A DNA stretch of 64,000 nucleotides, taken from positions 8,697,122-8,761,121 of the forward strand of contig NC_087377.1 of assembly GCF_963675165.1 (NCBI RefSeq), in the 5' to 3' direction. This document shows positions 37,786 through 48,852 of this stretch, one piece after another. The position numbers and the translations under genes are program-made. Source of the stretch: Halichondria panicea. Taxonomy: Eukaryota; Porifera; Demospongiae; Suberitida; Halichondriidae. The notes beneath the pieces are model-generated. The model did no database searches and had not been told where the DNA came from. It saw nothing but the letters and a program-made list of their open reading frames with translations. Position 1 is the first letter of the stretch. Each line of letters begins with the position of its first letter.

Positions 37786-39304
37786 TACAAGGCTATTAAA
37801 CAGCTTAAATTTTGGTTTACCAGTACCAGAGCATGTTGGTGACTCCCCGGTGGGAGTGACCCCCCCCCCGCCCCCCCGGTCATTCCAATGTGTGGGCATT
37901 GCTTGTTTGTTCCTCCCCACACATCCTATGTAGCATTAGCCTCTTTTATCTATGGCGCTATATTAGTGCCATAAATTCAAGGGGGGTATACTTTTTCATT
38001 AGGGGGTATACTTTTTTTATTAGGGGGTATACTTTTTCATTTGGGGGTATACTTTTTTTTATTAGGGGGTATACTTTTTCATTAGGGGATATACTTTTTT
38101 ATTAGGGGGTATATTTTTTCATTAGGGTATACTCTTTTCATTAGGGGGTACACTTTTTCATTAGGGTGTACACTTTTCATTAGGGGGTACACTTTTTCAT
38201 TAGGGTGTACTCTCTTTTCATTAGGTACACTTTTTTCTAGGGTATAAATTTTTTTCATGAGAGCAGTATAGGAGAACATTATTCAGTATACTTTTCAAAA
38301 TTCACTGGAGCCCTGGGCTCCTGATAAATCGATGACCATTTCCAGAAGACATTTGACTTATTGACGACCTTTGACCTGAACACAAGAAATTCAGAGGAGG
38401 CTGGAACTACTTGACCTTAGTCAGTTAATTAATTAAGGTCACTAAATAGGATTTCTTCAAACTTCTCTTTCAGACTACTTCAAGTCTAGTTTTAGTGTCT
38501 ATAAGTTTTAAAACGTTATTCTACAGGGGGGGATCAATTTTATTTCGCCAATTTTGTTCAAAAGCAGAGATAGGATAAAAGTTAGCTCTTGTACTAGCCT
38601 TGATATCGTGAGCGGCTTGTTCTCGAGGGAAACGCACAACTGGCTTTGACCATAGGATAGGCAACGCCCAGCACTTCCATTGGATGAGGCGAGCTGCTAA
38701 AAAGGGGCGTGTAATGAGCAAAAGGGGTGTGTGCACCAGTAAAGTTACTTAGCCTCGACTCCAGCCCCTTGAATAGTGGGCCTGGTATTTACTGTTGGCG
38801 CATGGGTGGACAATTAATTTATTATTTACCGTATTTTATCTCATTGAACGTTAAAACAGTATTTTATCTTATTGTGATAAAGAACAGAAAAAGGAGAGGC
38901 TACCTCTCTGTATATACTGTAGACAGAGACAGCTAAGTAAAACATCAGCTCTGTAGATTTATTCATTAACTTGAGGCTCGGATCGGATACACACTCAGCC
39001 GACAAGTTAATCTCATAAGAAATTAGTTAAACCTGTGGGTAAAAAATAAATGTGGATAAGTACAGTGGCTGTGACATAACATAATGTGAGGACTACTTAT
39101 TGATTTACACAATAGATTTACCATTGAAAGCACTATCCATTAAATCACACTCAAGCAACAAGTCCGGATACACACTCAAGCAACAAGTCCCTCGGATCGG
39201 ATACACACAAGTCCCTCGGATTGTAAACACATTCAGGCCACACAGTTCTCGGATCAGATACCACGTACTTACTCTGTGACCAATTTTCGGCAAAATATTT
39301 AATG

Positions 39305-39653
39305 TCACAACAATACTTCCTTCCAGAGAGAATGGCACTGAACGTCGAACAGACACACCAACACTTTGAAGATGGCTTCACTCAGAGAAACAAGAGGAGA
39401 AATCACCATCACAACACTTCTTTCAGAGAGAGGTGCACTGGTCCTGTCAAGCTTCACATCAATCAAGAAAGGGAGTGTCTGGAAAGCAGATGGACTTGCT
39501 CTGGGACTTGCCATAGCCGGTCGGTACGGTACCCACATAAACACCAGCGTACAGACACTTCAACGCCTCCAGCTGCTTGTCTTTCAAGACTAGACCTGGT
39601 TTTCCAACACAGGATAACGCGTACGCGAGAGCAGAAGAGAAGGTAGCAGCCAT
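39305..39653 (-). pseudogene. RecQ-like helicase N-terminal fragment
   Basis: It starts MAATFSSALAYALSCVGKPG and contains the Q-type LKDKQLEALKCLYAG stretch and Walker A TVPTGYGKS. After a frameshift it continues AFQTLPFLIDVK and VVMVISPLVSLSEAI (motif Ia). It stops before motif II (DExH), so it cannot be an active helicase. RecQ-like ATPase fragments of this type are commonly spread by transposons in invertebrates. It lies inside a Mutator-like element, which suggests capture. Confidence 0.75.
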
Positions 39654-39916
39654 TACACAACTTGGACTAGATTTCTAAATGAAACGGATATCAATGTTTT
39701 ACAAACTAATGCGGAATAAGAATACTGATAATTAGATCATGTTTGTCATAAATACTGCAATCTGATTGGTTAGAGGAAATGTTCTATCCAATTTAGAAAA
39801 TCATGTACTTCAATAGAAAATCATGTACTTCACTTAGAAAATCATGTAGCAAAGATTAGATAAGAACATTCAAATCTGATTGGCTAAATACTCATGGTTG
39901 CTATGATCTAAAATGC

Positions 39917-40049
39917 TTAGACACTGTTTAGGAAGTTTCCACATGATTTAGAAGTCCTCAGGGCTAGTAGAACCCTCACTGCGTTCGGGATACTACAACC
40001 AGCCCTTTGGGCTTCTAAATCATGTAGAAACTTCCTAAACAGTGTCTAA
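39917..40049. mobile_element. MITE (ttagayactgtttagga terminus)
   Basis: Termini ttagacactgtttaggaag and inverse, extended stem. A second family member with a different stem is at 53611-53726. Confidence 0.7.
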
Positions 40050-41032
40050 CTATTATATATACTGCAATTTACGATTACCCAGATTCTGGGTAATTCTGGC
40101 GCATGCGTAAACAGTGTATACCAGGCCGTCTTTCTCAGCGGCTTGGAATCGAGGCTAGTAGTTACTGTGCTCTTGATGTCACCAGATACACTTTAATAGA
40201 TCATGTACAGTAAGAGCAGGAGAGGTACGCAAACTTTCTGGACTTCGGACAAACGTTTCATGATGCTGCTACTACTTCACTGCATTGAGAGCTGAAAAAT
40301 ATGCTTTGTTCCATGCAGTTATAAACACACTTTAATTTTGTGAACAAGCCGCTCACGATATCGAGGCTAGTACAAGAGCTGACTTTTGATCGTACCTCTG
40401 CTTTTGAACAAAATTGGCGAAATAAAAATTGACCCCCCCCCCTGTAGAATAACGTTTTAAAACTTACAGACACTAAAACTAGATTGAAGTAGTCTGAAAG
40501 AGAAGTTTGAAGAAAATCCTATTTAGTGACCCTAACTAAGGTCAAGTGGTTCCAGCCTCCTCTGAATTTCTTCTGTGTTCAGGTCAAAGATCGATCAATA
40601 AGTCAAACGTCTTCTGGAAATGGTCATCGATTTATCAGGAGCCCATAAATAAAGGGCTCCAGTGAAAAGTATACTGAATAATGTTCTCCTATACTGCTCT
40701 CATGAAAAAAATTGTACCCCCTAATGAAAAGAGTACACCCTAATGAAAAAGTGTACCCCCTAATGAAAAAGAGTATACCCTAATGAAGAAGTGTACCCCC
40801 TAATGAAAAGAGTATACCCTAATGAAAAAGTATACCCCCTATAATGAAAAGAGTATGCCCTAATGAAAAAGTATACCCCCTAATGCAAAAAAGTATACCC
40901 CCCTTGAATTATGGCACTAATATGGCGCCATATTTATCACATCGTTCAATAAGATAAAATACTGTATTAATCGTTCAGAAAGAAATAGACGTACAGGGAT
41001 TTGCTGAGTTCTTGATATGGCAGTAAATCAAC

Positions 41033-42184
41033 TAGCCTCGATTCCAGGCCGCTCTTCGCTCGAAGAGAGGGCCTGGTATCGACTGCTTGCGCATGCGCCA
41101 CCTATTACCCGGAAAGTGGGTAATTCTGATACAGGGATTTGAGGAGTTCTTGCAACTGTAATGTCGAGAGCGGAAGTACCTGTCACGTGAACCTTGGTAA
41201 CAAGATTGAATTTTGGCTCATTCTAAACCAATTTTTCTCCAATAGAGCCTATTCATTTTTGTTAAACTGGGAAAACAACGACTTACATCAGAAAGCTCTA
41301 AGAGCCTTTGGTAAAGGCTTTGCACCACAGTAGGTTGTCAGCTGAAGCTATCCTTGAGATTCTAATCGTTTTGTGAGCTACTACTTGCCCCAGCCTGCCC
41401 GTAAGCTGTTGAAAGTGTATCACTAGTCTCAGTAAAATCTCTCTTAGGCTAGCTCCAGCTGGATACACAGTTTGTGTGACAGACTAATAGTACACGATTG
41501 GGCTCAAGGATAGCTTTAGCTGTGGTGCAAAGGCTTGCAGATAATTATAATTATGCAGAGCAAAGCCTCCTGTATAGGCCGATTTTTTCCCAAAATAAAC
41601 AGGCCTAAAGGCTTTATTGGAGAAAAATTGGTTTGAAATGAGCCATAATTACGTAACTGTTCACGTGACAGGTACTTCCGCTCTTGAATTACAGTTGCAA
41701 GAACTCCTCAAATCCCTGTACCATTGTATATGCTCAGTAAAACAATGACGTCACAACGAACGGAAGTGGATTGAAGAAAGTGGATAGAAGGTTTCTAGCC
41801 CGTGTGATAGCATTCTAATAGCTACCCTTAGCCTACTATGTTAACAAAAGACTCACAGCCTGCAACAGTGTGGATAACAATCCTCTGAACGGAGGGGAAG
41901 GCTGACAATAGCCTATATGGATAGGCCACGCCCATCTGACAGAAAGTCGACTCTATCAGAAAGAAATTGCTGCTGTAACCAATACAGCTCTGTCTCTAGC
42001 TAGCTAGCTATATAGCTCTGTGTCTGACTTTTAATATGAAGAGTATTCTTGTCTATATAGTGATTATGTTGTTCAGGATATAATTCGGGTAAAAATTCAG
42101 TTTAATGGAAAACATTACGGGAATATTATCCAATAATTTTGCGCATGCGCAAGCAGTCAGTAGCAGGCCTTGTGAAGGAGGCTA
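41033..42184. mobile_element. Mutator-like element with perfect 9-bp TSD and nested MITE
   Basis: Ends tagcctcgattccaggccg ... ggaggcta. Both flanks (41024-41032, 42185-42193) are taaatcaac. The interior outside the nested Tc1-type MITE (41132-41718) is an inverted-orientation relative of the element at 50037-50567; shared landmarks are aacaaaagactcacagcct and ggccacgcccatct. An apparent ATG at 42139 belongs to the element end, not to the gene. Confidence 0.85.
41132..41718. mobile_element. Tc1-type foldback MITE, TA duplication
   Basis: Inverted ends cagggatttgaggagttctt, TA on both sides (41130-41131, 41719-41720), arms over 200 bp. The first 60 bp (with agagcggaagt and tgtcacg) match the end of the Tc1-like transposase relic near 48650-48735, so that element type probably mobilised it. 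Confidence 0.75.
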
Positions 42185-42960
42185 TAAATCAACAAGCCCT
42201 GTTGCTTCAGCAACTTATACAGCTGTCTGGACAAGGTCAAAGGCAACCATTTATCCAGGTTAACACAAACAGCTCTAACAGCAGTAGCAGAACCACCCAA
42301 CAAGCTGAAAAAGTGAGTTGGGTTTGTCAAATTGTATAGGGCCTAGGGAGCCTAGGTTTTATTATGTAGTAAATGCCTTTAATAATTCTCTCTCTCTTTG
42401 TTTTTCAGGCTCAAATTTACTCGTACAAAGTTAAAATAATAAATCCTCTCAAAAAGAGTGATGTTATCACCTGTGAGTTACATCATTTTAACAGCAAGTT
42501 TGAATCGGTTCTCTCTCTAAGAATGAAGTTAATTGAACATTTAAAAGAACACGTTCCTAGTACTGTTGATTTTAATATTATGAAGGTCAACAACATACCA
42601 AAGTATTGGTTGTCACTCCTGATGACCTCACGTTGATGTACACCAAGTTTTCAGGAGGACACCTCACTCTATGGTGTGATGGAAAGTTAGATGAAGCAGG
42701 AAAGAAGCGAAAAAGGGATGATGTGGATCCAAAAACAAAGCGGCAAGAGAAAGAGGAAGATGTTGACTCTATTTTCAAAGATCTCAAACGTAGGCATGAC
42801 AGCAAATTTGACACACCCAAACTTCGCCTATGGGCAAGGATGATATGCTCCAAACTGCATGATGATTATGATAAGCCTCCAGATATCCCTGCTTTTTCTG
42901 GTGTTGTGCCAAAAAGGCCTAGGAGAGAGAGCCTCGGTGATGCTCTTTCAGATGTAGCTG

Positions 42961-44045
42961 TAGCCTCGATCCCAGGCCGAGTTTTCGCTTTTATAACGGT
43001 TAGGCGAACAACTGGGCCTGGTACTAGTTGTCTGCGCATGCGTCAGTCGTTCGTCAGATTCTGACGAATGGATATTCTCGTTCACTTTCGTGACATTTAT
43101 ATTTGTGTACTATCGTGTACTAGAAGTCAGTTCCCGTTTTATCATTATTGGAATCGATTGGAATCGATTGGAATGGCTCTTAGCTGAAGCTTCTCTCTTC
43201 TCTGAAGCTTATTCTGAAGACTGAACAACAAGGGAAGAGGTATAAAGCTTTGTCAAGCTTGTTAAGGTCAGATATTTTTGTGTGGGCCCTATGGCCGGCT
43301 ATGCTATCAAGTCTTGTTCATGTTTGGCAAGAATGTAGGTAGACTATAGTTTCATCATTAATATGGTGGATCAAGTGAAGAGTGTGAGCTAGAGAACTTG
43401 GTGCTGCCATCATCAGCTCGTCGACAATGACACTATAATCGAGAAATTTCTACACATATTTAAAATGTCTACTTCTCTGTACAGGAGCAATGGCTAATAT
43501 CCAGCTGTCCCAACAGTGCTCCTCTTGGCTATACTAACGGACGAGACTGGACAGTTTGAGGTAAGGGTTTAACCGTCTTTGGTTTCTTTTAATATTGTCC
43601 TATACTCACAGACACAGGACTGGAGTATGACCTGCTCATTCGAGCGTTGCTGGGTAGCTCAGAGACATCAAGAGAATCTACGTTTTCTCAAGCAATGAGT
43701 TACGAGTTGGGGCCTAGAATCAGAGAAGTCCAGCAGCCTGCTAAATCTTTTTGAAACGTAATTTGAAGGCATTCAATCATCCTGAAGTTGCCCTGGGTCA
43801 CTGTAATTGTGCTGCAGCACAACTGGCAACTCCCCAGGCCTTTGTGAAGCAGCTCCCTATGTGCATCTTTTGTGTACTCACTCTGTGCATTTTCTGTGTA
43901 CAAATTTCTATTATTGATTTATTAAATATTTTTGCCGACCACAAATATACAATGAAAATTTGACGCATGCGCAGACAACTAGTACCAGGCCCAGTTGTTC
44001 GCCTAACCGTTATAAAAGCGAAAACTCGGCCTGGGATCGAGGCTA
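42961..44045. mobile_element. Mutator-like element with perfect 9-bp TSD
   Basis: About 80-bp inverted termini (tagcctcgatcccaggccga, then gttttcgcttttataacgg, through to gcgcatgcgtc). Both flanks are atgtagctg (42952-42960, 44046-44054). The interior has no transposase. It does contain spliced-looking blocks (a good donor after cagtttgag at about 43560 and an acceptor ctcacag at about 43611), possibly captured host exons. Confidence 0.85.
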
Positions 44046-44134
44046 ATGTAGCTGTTGCTATCACTAAAGCTTTTACTAGCTCTAATGATAAAGTCGTCGG
44101 AGAGCAAGTTGCTGCTGCACCCTCAGTCACAAAT

Positions 44135-47100
44135 ACAGTAGACTCTCGTTAATCTGGTCACCCTTGGGACCATGCAGCTTGGCCGGAATAGCGAGGTGGC
44201 TGCGAAATAGCCGCAGCTTAAAAACGACCTTACCTCGAATCTAATGACTACTTTTGCGGTTCTTGTCTCGAGGATAATGTAAGATAATAAATCATTTTGT
44301 TCTCTATTTAAGTGTAATTCAATTTTATTTGCTAAACCACACCCAAAACGTCATATCCGGCCGTAATACACGTATAAAATTACATTGCAACGGATGACAC
44401 GGACGGAGTATCCGGAATTCCTTATAGTATACGGAATGTATTGCAATAATAACAGTAACTATGTGTGAGTCATCAGATAACTGAAGCTTCCAGTCCAAGT
44501 TCTTCCAGTGCTAACTGATTCTCTGCGCAGGGAGAGCCAAGAGTAGAGATGTCAGACCGGAAGTAGTGCGTGGGCGTATTTTCGTACAGTAATTCAATGG
44601 TAAAAAACGGGACTAGAAAGTGAGTGAACAAGAAGGGCTTTCCGCAAGCCCTGGAAGAGTCTAGCAAACAACAGCTGTTCCCAGGGGTAAAAAATAGCGT
44701 AGAATTTGATTTTTATAACAGTTTTTTATGATTTTAGCATTTGATGCTTGTTTTGTGTGTGATTTTTTCTCAAAGGTGATCATCATTTTGGCAACCAAAC
44801 ATGAAAATGAACAAAAACACAAGTGAGCATGTCTTTCATCTCTAACTCTCTCCAGATTATGCAAAAAGTTGCTACAATAAGCTTTTATTTCTTGCGGAAT
44901 CACATATTGCATGGATAGATGGGTGGAGCTGAGAATAGAAATGCAGTAAAATCAAGCCAAGTGTACCAATAGCTGTATTTATTTCTTAGAAGTTCTTAGA
45001 AGTTACTGAAAGTAATTATTGAAGCAATCTGAAAGCCTCTGTTGAAAAGAAACAAGAAAGATTGGAGAGAATTCCAGGGACAACAATGTAATCTACCAAA
45101 ACTATTAAATTGCAAGAACTGATTCAATTTGCACACAAAAAAGACAAGAGTAATCTACTGTATTAATTAGAAGCTGTCAACAGAGTTGTATCATAGATTT
45201 ATAGTTGTATAGCCTTAAATCTACATCACACTAAAAACGAATTATTTAGACCAAATGAAATTGACAGAAAAGTTGCTTATAAAGATCAAGAAACAGATAC
45301 AAGCGTAAGGTGGACATTGATGAGAGTTCTGAAACATGATACAATATACTGAAAAGATAGCATGGTTACTTTAATCCAAAAGAACTCTCTGAAGCAGGAG
45401 ACATCATACTATTATAGGGACATCATAAAGATATACATTACAGAAACATTATAAACTTCATAAAATAGATATCAAATGGTTATAATGTTAACTCCTGAGT
45501 CCTGAGTGTCCATTTCATACTTTTTTAAAAGAGAATAGACTAAGCGGTTCAGCAGATATGCTAACTTTAAGATCATTTCCGGTATTAACAACAAATTTCA
45601 TAAGTCCCGCCCAAGTACATTAAAATGCGGTAAATTTTTGTACGAATTTTTCCCTGACTAGTGTTCTTCAAAACGCTGTATCTCTGCATTTGCTTGACCA
45701 AATCCAGTGCAGTAAAGTTTTTCTGGTTTGCCTAGAGTGTTCAAAAGAGATAGTAATACATAGGAGTTAGAAATAGCAAAAATGAAAATCGGTCTGACAT
45801 CGCTACCAAGAGAGATGTTCATGAATGAAAGTGGAGATTCAGAAATAATATTAGAACCTGACAAATCTAGATCTAGCTACATGTACGTACACTGCTGACT
45901 TAATTTTGTGATTGTATATAGCCGCACAGCATGTATGCACACAGAATATTATATAGGCAGGCATCCGAGATAGACTTAGTAATAGACAACTAAATGGACA
46001 ACTAAAACTGATTTAAAGTTGAAGGAGGATTCTTCTTCGTCTTATCGCTACTTGTGCTCGTACACTTGTTTGTTAGTCTTGCATCAGGGAATAATTATGC
46101 TCCTTTCCGCTTCCTCTGGTGATAGAGCATTACCCAAATTAAAAATATGTATGTTAGAATGCACATAATAATTTACTTCGGCCGCTGTACGATCATGTAT
46201 GCATTATCATCATACAGTACCGTAAGACCTCGATTTAAGGTGACCCTCCAAATATGCGACACCCAGGAGCTTCAGTAATTTTCTGACCTCTAAAAGTAGC
46301 GACAGCTGCGTTGACAATTATTTTTTAATGTCGCGTTCTAAATAGAGGTAAATGTAGCCACTCCCTAGCCTCGATTGTAGCCCACTGGAAAATCAGTGTT
46401 TTTAACTCTTTCCTTGGCAATCTGTTGTAGAAATTACAACATTGGGTAAGGAATCGTTATGATGAATTAGATGAAGTTGTATGTGAGCTCCTCCCTGACA
46501 AACAAACTGTAGTCTAGGTAACCGCCTTATCAGTCAAGTAGGCTAAAAATCTGTGTCCTTTGATGTAAGCTTTGATGTCTCTTTGTGCATATGAAAAAAA
46601 AAAAGAAACCTTTGACTAGCTAGGAAGAGTAGCAGCAGTAGGCAGCAGTAGTAGTAGCAGTGCAAGCAGGACTAGACTAGATTAAAAAGTTGGTGGAAAG
46701 AATAACTTACCGTTTGGACGTCACCTGGCTGCCAGACTTTCATCTGGACTCTTCCCCCTGAGTAGCTGGCCTTTCTCTAAGCCACAAAACTGAGCAAGAA
46801 GCTGAAGAAGCAGCTAGACAGAGACATGTACCTAGCCTTGAGAATTGGGAGGCGTGGCTCAACTAGTTAGCCCAGCCCAGAGGAATTGTTACCGTGGGTA
46901 CTGAACAACCGTAGAAGTAGGGCTACCCCTGGCTTTACTGAATTAACTAGCTGTGTCTGCTGTCTAGTTGGACCAGATTTAGCTAGATAATGGGGTAGAG
47001 AATAGTTGAGCGGTGCTGTGTGTAGCTTGAACTGTACAGAATCTAGTAAGCACCCTATGCACTGATAACTCGTCAGAATGGAGGGTATGTTCTAGGGATC

Positions 47101-48099
47101 TGGACAGCTGTACATCCAAAGGAGCCAGGGAGTGCCAATCATCTTCTCCCAGTCTCTGACACGCTAAACAAAAGGAGCTAGAACTGGGAGTCCCAGCTAG
47201 AATTGCTAGCCGGATCTAGACTAATAGAATGACTTGGAGGCGTGGTGAGGCCGGATCCACACTAATTGATCGACCTAAAGACGCTCCTGTTCCAGATTTC
47301 ACGAATGGCAAGGAAAGGGTTATGCGGCCTGAAATCGAGGCAAGTAGACTCTGTAAAGTTACCTCTAATTAGATGCGACCCTCTAAATATGCGACACCTG
47401 GACTTCAATATAATTTTTCAACCTCCAAAAGATGGACCTCTGGCTTCGTAATTATTAAAAAGTGTCGCTTTAAATCGAGATCTTATGGTACATTTGTATG
47501 AGTAAACATTTTCACCACAAAAGACACACTTTCCTGAAATAACAAAACATTTACTGAGAGTCAAAATAGATTCTCCCAGTATAAAGACATCTATATTATT
47601 GAATGACCACATCATTTAAGTGATGGAGCTTTTTGTTGGCAAGATCGCCTAACCACAAGATGAGTACCGTTAAACACCTAAATTTGACCTATCATTTAGT
47701 TTGCTGCTAGCCTTATACATTTCCTTAAGTGCTGAACACATTCTCCTGGTACTTCACTTCATAGACTAACAGGAAAGCAAAGCGAAATGTTCCAACCATA
47801 AACCCAACCAAAGATCGCCTAACCACAAACTTGTCACCTAGTAAGTTACAGACAAAAATGAGCTCCAAAAGGCTATCCACTAATAATGCAGGCTCAATAT
47901 ACATGCTCTATGATAGACTTACCTCCCACCTACGAGTACAGCAGACCTTCTCCTCAACTGAAGCCACAAGTGCGCAGCTGTGCAAGAAAAACAACACTAA
48001 AAGTGTCCATTTCTGCAGCTGGTTGCCGTTGCAGTGAGTGAACACGAATATTCCGTAATCTACCCGTATACTACCTACGTTTCACATCCACGGAGTGTA
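44135..48099. other. Repeat-rich stretch without an identifiable gene
   Basis: It starts with a pogo/Tigger-type terminus cagtagactctcgttaatc at 44136. Short MITEs with cctccaaatatgcgacac-type ends lie at about 46216-46357 and 47354-47492 (a relative near 34075-34125). A tagcctcga-like end lies near 46369. Open frames at 44473-44667, 44661-44912 and 45658-45864 show nothing I recognise. Confidence 0.45.
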
Positions 48100-48600
48100 C
48101 AGTATCTATGGTACCAGTTTCATCAACAAAAATGAGCATTTCAGGACTGTATACAGACATATCTGTAATATACTGTTGCCTTAAGCACTCATTTCGTTGT
48201 AAGGCACATGTTTGTAGTCTTTGGTGTGTAAATCCATTGGCATGTAAGAATCTACATATATACCTGAAATACTCATATCTAAATACAACTGTGAATCTAG
48301 CTCACTTTGAATTTCACGTAAAAGAATGCCTGGTCTGTCCAATACAAGCTGAAAAATTAGTTGTTCAATAGGTGCAGTGATTTTTTGATGAGCCTTCTCT
48401 TTAGGATAGGGTTTCTTGCTAACTTCTCCAGTTGCATGAAACAGATCTAGCGTTCTGGACACTGTAGACTTATCCACACAGAGATTCTTAGCAATTTGAG
48501 ATATAGAAATCTGAAGTGCCTCCTTTTGCCATACCATCCTCCAACGAATGTCCTCAGAATAGGCGCTGCTTCTCTTCTTTTCCGAGGAAGTCATGTTCAA
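48100..48600 (-). pseudogene. Tc1/mariner (IS630-type) transposase relic
   Basis: It begins MNMTSSEKKRSSAYSED. A helix-turn-helix region follows (ISQIAKNLCVDKSTVSRTLD), then the linker GEVSKKPYPKEKAHQKIT and RPGILLREIQSEL. The frame breaks after DMSISGIYV. It resumes with DMSVYSPEMLIFVDETGT, which carries the first Asp of the DDE/D catalytic triad. The remaining catalytic part is not recognisable downstream. The element end cagggatttgaagtgttctt lies at about 48711-48730 (reverse strand). This is inactive, but its termini match the MITE at 41132-41718. Confidence 0.75.
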
Positions 48601-48852
48601 TGCTCAATAAAGTCTGAGATCAACGTATAAATTTGAAACTTGGCGCTGAAACAGTTAAGAAGAGACTCCGCCTACATCGTGACATCAACTTCCGCTCTGG
48701 CTTCTTGTTTGCAAGAACACTTCAAATCCCTGACTACGGATGACGCGTTCCAGCCTCCTACCATGTAGATGGGCGTGCCCATCTGTTACACGTTCATAAA
48801 AATTCTTGTGGATCCATGTGATTTTCCAAACCAGGCCTAAAATGAGATCAAG

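Larger units (their letters stand above)
38750..40157. mobile_element. Mutator-like element carrying helicase fragment
   Basis: Ends tagcctcgactccag and ttggaatcgaggcta match the tagcctcga terminus family. Flanks aaagttact (38741-38749) and gtagttact (40158-40166) agree at 7 of 9 positions, a decayed 9-bp duplication. The interior has direct repeats of acaagtccctcggat near 39150-39250, a RecQ-like helicase fragment, and a smaller MITE at 39917-40049. Confidence 0.65.
37950..40930. mobile_element. Giant foldback element with GGGGTATACTTTTT arrays
   Basis: Two inverted arms (about 37950-38640 and 40330-40930) share, from outside in: tatggcgc.atattagtgcc; a tandem array of roughly 20-bp units ggggtatactttttcattag (about 37980-38250 and inverse 40690-40910); and unique sequence including ggtcatcgatttatcagga. 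The spacer contains a separate Mutator-like element (38750-40157). No transposase of its own. Confidence 0.75.
41017..44134 (+). pseudogene. Small two-exon gene split by two Mutator-like insertions
   Basis: The ATG at 41017 opens MAVNQ. After five codons and one base of the sixth an element (41033-42184) intervenes, then the frame resumes QALLLQQLIQLSGQ to QQAEK at 42312. Intron 42313-42418 follows. Exon 2 reads AQIYSYKVKIINPLKKS... and SVLSLRMKLIEHLKEH. A frameshift lies near 42575. It continues GGHLTLWCDGKLDEAGKKRK, a basic coiled region, and LRLWARMICSKLHDDYD. At ALSDVAV a second element (42961-44045) intervenes, after which AITKAFTSSNDK continues until a pogo-like terminus at about 44135. 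Removing each element with one 9-bp duplicate restores the frame exactly. The protein resembles an abundant uncharacterised sponge family I remember; no enzymatic motif. The C-terminus is lost. Confidence 0.7.

Noticed and set aside
42139-42339. ORF starting at 42139 as the true start of the plus-strand gene
   Set aside because: The first 15 codons lie in the right end of a Mutator-like element; the 9-bp duplication shows the older start is at 41017.
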